Of a DNA stretch of 11,446 nucleotides, positions 11,091-11,446 are shown piece by piece. The notes beneath the pieces were generated by a model. It was given only the letters and a program-made list of their open reading frames with translations, made no database searches and was not told where the DNA came from. This DNA comes from Candidatus Nomurabacteria bacterium (GTDB taxonomy: Bacteria > Patescibacteriota > Minisyncoccia > Phycocordibacterales > UBA9973), in NCBI GenBank assembly GCA_943354525.1, contig CALRCI010000019.1, forward strand, positions 1-11,446, written 5' to 3'. The position numbers and the translations under genes are program-made. How positions within the stretch are numbered: the stretch's first letter is position 1; the number at the start of each line of letters is the position of its first letter.

Positions 11091-11446
11091 ATGACACAAT
11101 CTGATGCACTCGACATTTTGAAAAGCGGCGCAAATGTCTTTCTGTCCGGCTCGGCAGGAAGTGGCAAAACATATGTGCTCAATAAATATATTGACTATTT
11201 GAAAGCGCACGACATCGCCTATGCTGTGACTGCTTCGACAGGCATTGCCGCGACACACCTTGGCGGCGTGACGATTCATTCATGGAGCGGCATCGGTGTG
11301 CGCGAAACGATTACTGACTACGATCTCGAAACGATGCAGGAGAAGAAGTATCTCTACGACCGTCTCAACAAACTAAAAGTTCTCATAATCGACGAAATCT
11401 CCATGCTCCATGCCAAGCGACTCGACATGGTAGATAATCTACTCCG
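11091..11446 (+). CDS. PIF1-like helicase, 5' part
   Basis: The first 118 codons of a gene that runs off the window. The sequence starts MTQSDALDILKSGANVFLSG and has Walker A GSAGSGKT (20-27), motif Ia-like VTASTGIAATHLGG (46-59) with TIHSWSGIG (61-69), and Walker B VLIIDEISML (97-106). The TGIAA, TIHSW and DEISML set is characteristic of PIF1/RecD-type superfamily 1B helicases, which unwind DNA 5' to 3' in replication and recombination, including at G-quadruplexes. ATG 11091 is the first start, and the Walker A spacing from the N-terminus is normal for bacterial PIF1-like proteins. Its mRNA should be leaderless. Codon use matches the core genes. Confidence 0.88.
   Translation, partial: MTQSDALDILKSGANVFLSGSAGSGKTYVLNKYIDYLKAHDIAYAVTASTGIAATHLGGVTIHSWSGIGVRETITDYDLETMQEKKYLYDRLNKLKVLIIDEISMLHAKRLDMVDNLL

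Noticed and set aside
1..11446. TGA read as glycine
   Set aside because: TGA occurs as the terminator where family lengths end (1015-1017, 7483-7485), and conserved glycines use GGN codons.
1..11446. tRNA or rRNA genes, insertion sequences, CRISPR arrays
   Set aside because: No T-loop-like motif with matching acceptor stem, transposase frame or repeat-spacer series was found by eye.

Overview
The window looks like a chromosomal segment from a Candidate Phyla Radiation (Patescibacteria) bacterium, most likely of the Parcubacteria group. The reasons are the compact, diverged ribosomal-protein genes, the shortened L13, the surface protein with a baseplate-J-like domain, the winged-helix/PaaX-C-like regulator, an orphan PemK/MazF-like toxin of the kind common in these genomes, and the near absence of Shine-Dalgarno sequences. 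TGA acts as a stop (1015-1017, 7483-7485), so the Gracilibacteria/Absconditabacteria code is not in use. The assignment is by inference; no 16S gene is present.

Region 1 (1-1017) is the 3' end of a surface protein gene. Region 2 (1014-5148) is a translation/transcription cluster, all on the plus strand: infA, rpmJ (reads as frameshifted), rpsM, rpsK, rpsD, rpoA, rplQ, rplM, rpsI. infA has its own extended -10 promoter. A second promoter at 1274-1302 with a hairpin-containing leader precedes rpmJ. The block closes with a strong intrinsic terminator after rpsI. These genes supply IF-1, small and large subunit proteins and the RNA polymerase alpha subunit.

Region 3 (5149-7495) holds a structured intergenic segment, a diverged nucleoside diphosphate kinase gene, grpE followed by a 24-codon lysine-rich ORF, a convergent cold-shock protein gene, and a PemK/MazF-like toxin gene with no visible antitoxin. 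Region 4 (7577-10180) is a divergent pair: a winged-helix/PaaX-C (Cas2-like fold) regulator on the minus strand and dnaK on the plus strand. Their facing -35 elements overlap the two halves of one inverted repeat, which suggests that the regulator controls itself and dnaK. grpE and dnaK, partners in the Hsp70 cycle, lie in separate units, with no dnaJ or hrcA and no CIRCE element in view.

Region 5 (10195-11446) contains a promoter-to-terminator unit of about 155 nt without a conventional ORF (candidate small RNA or 29-residue membrane peptide), a NYN-domain nuclease gene of AT-rich composition, and the first 118 codons of a PIF1-like helicase gene.

A recurring theme is promoter placement. 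For infA, grpE, the PaaX-like gene and the helicase gene, the predicted -10 box ends only 6 to 12 nt before the ATG, so the transcripts should be leaderless or nearly so. This fits the missing Shine-Dalgarno sequences. All positions and structures were read by eye; no homology search, folding or alignment was run.
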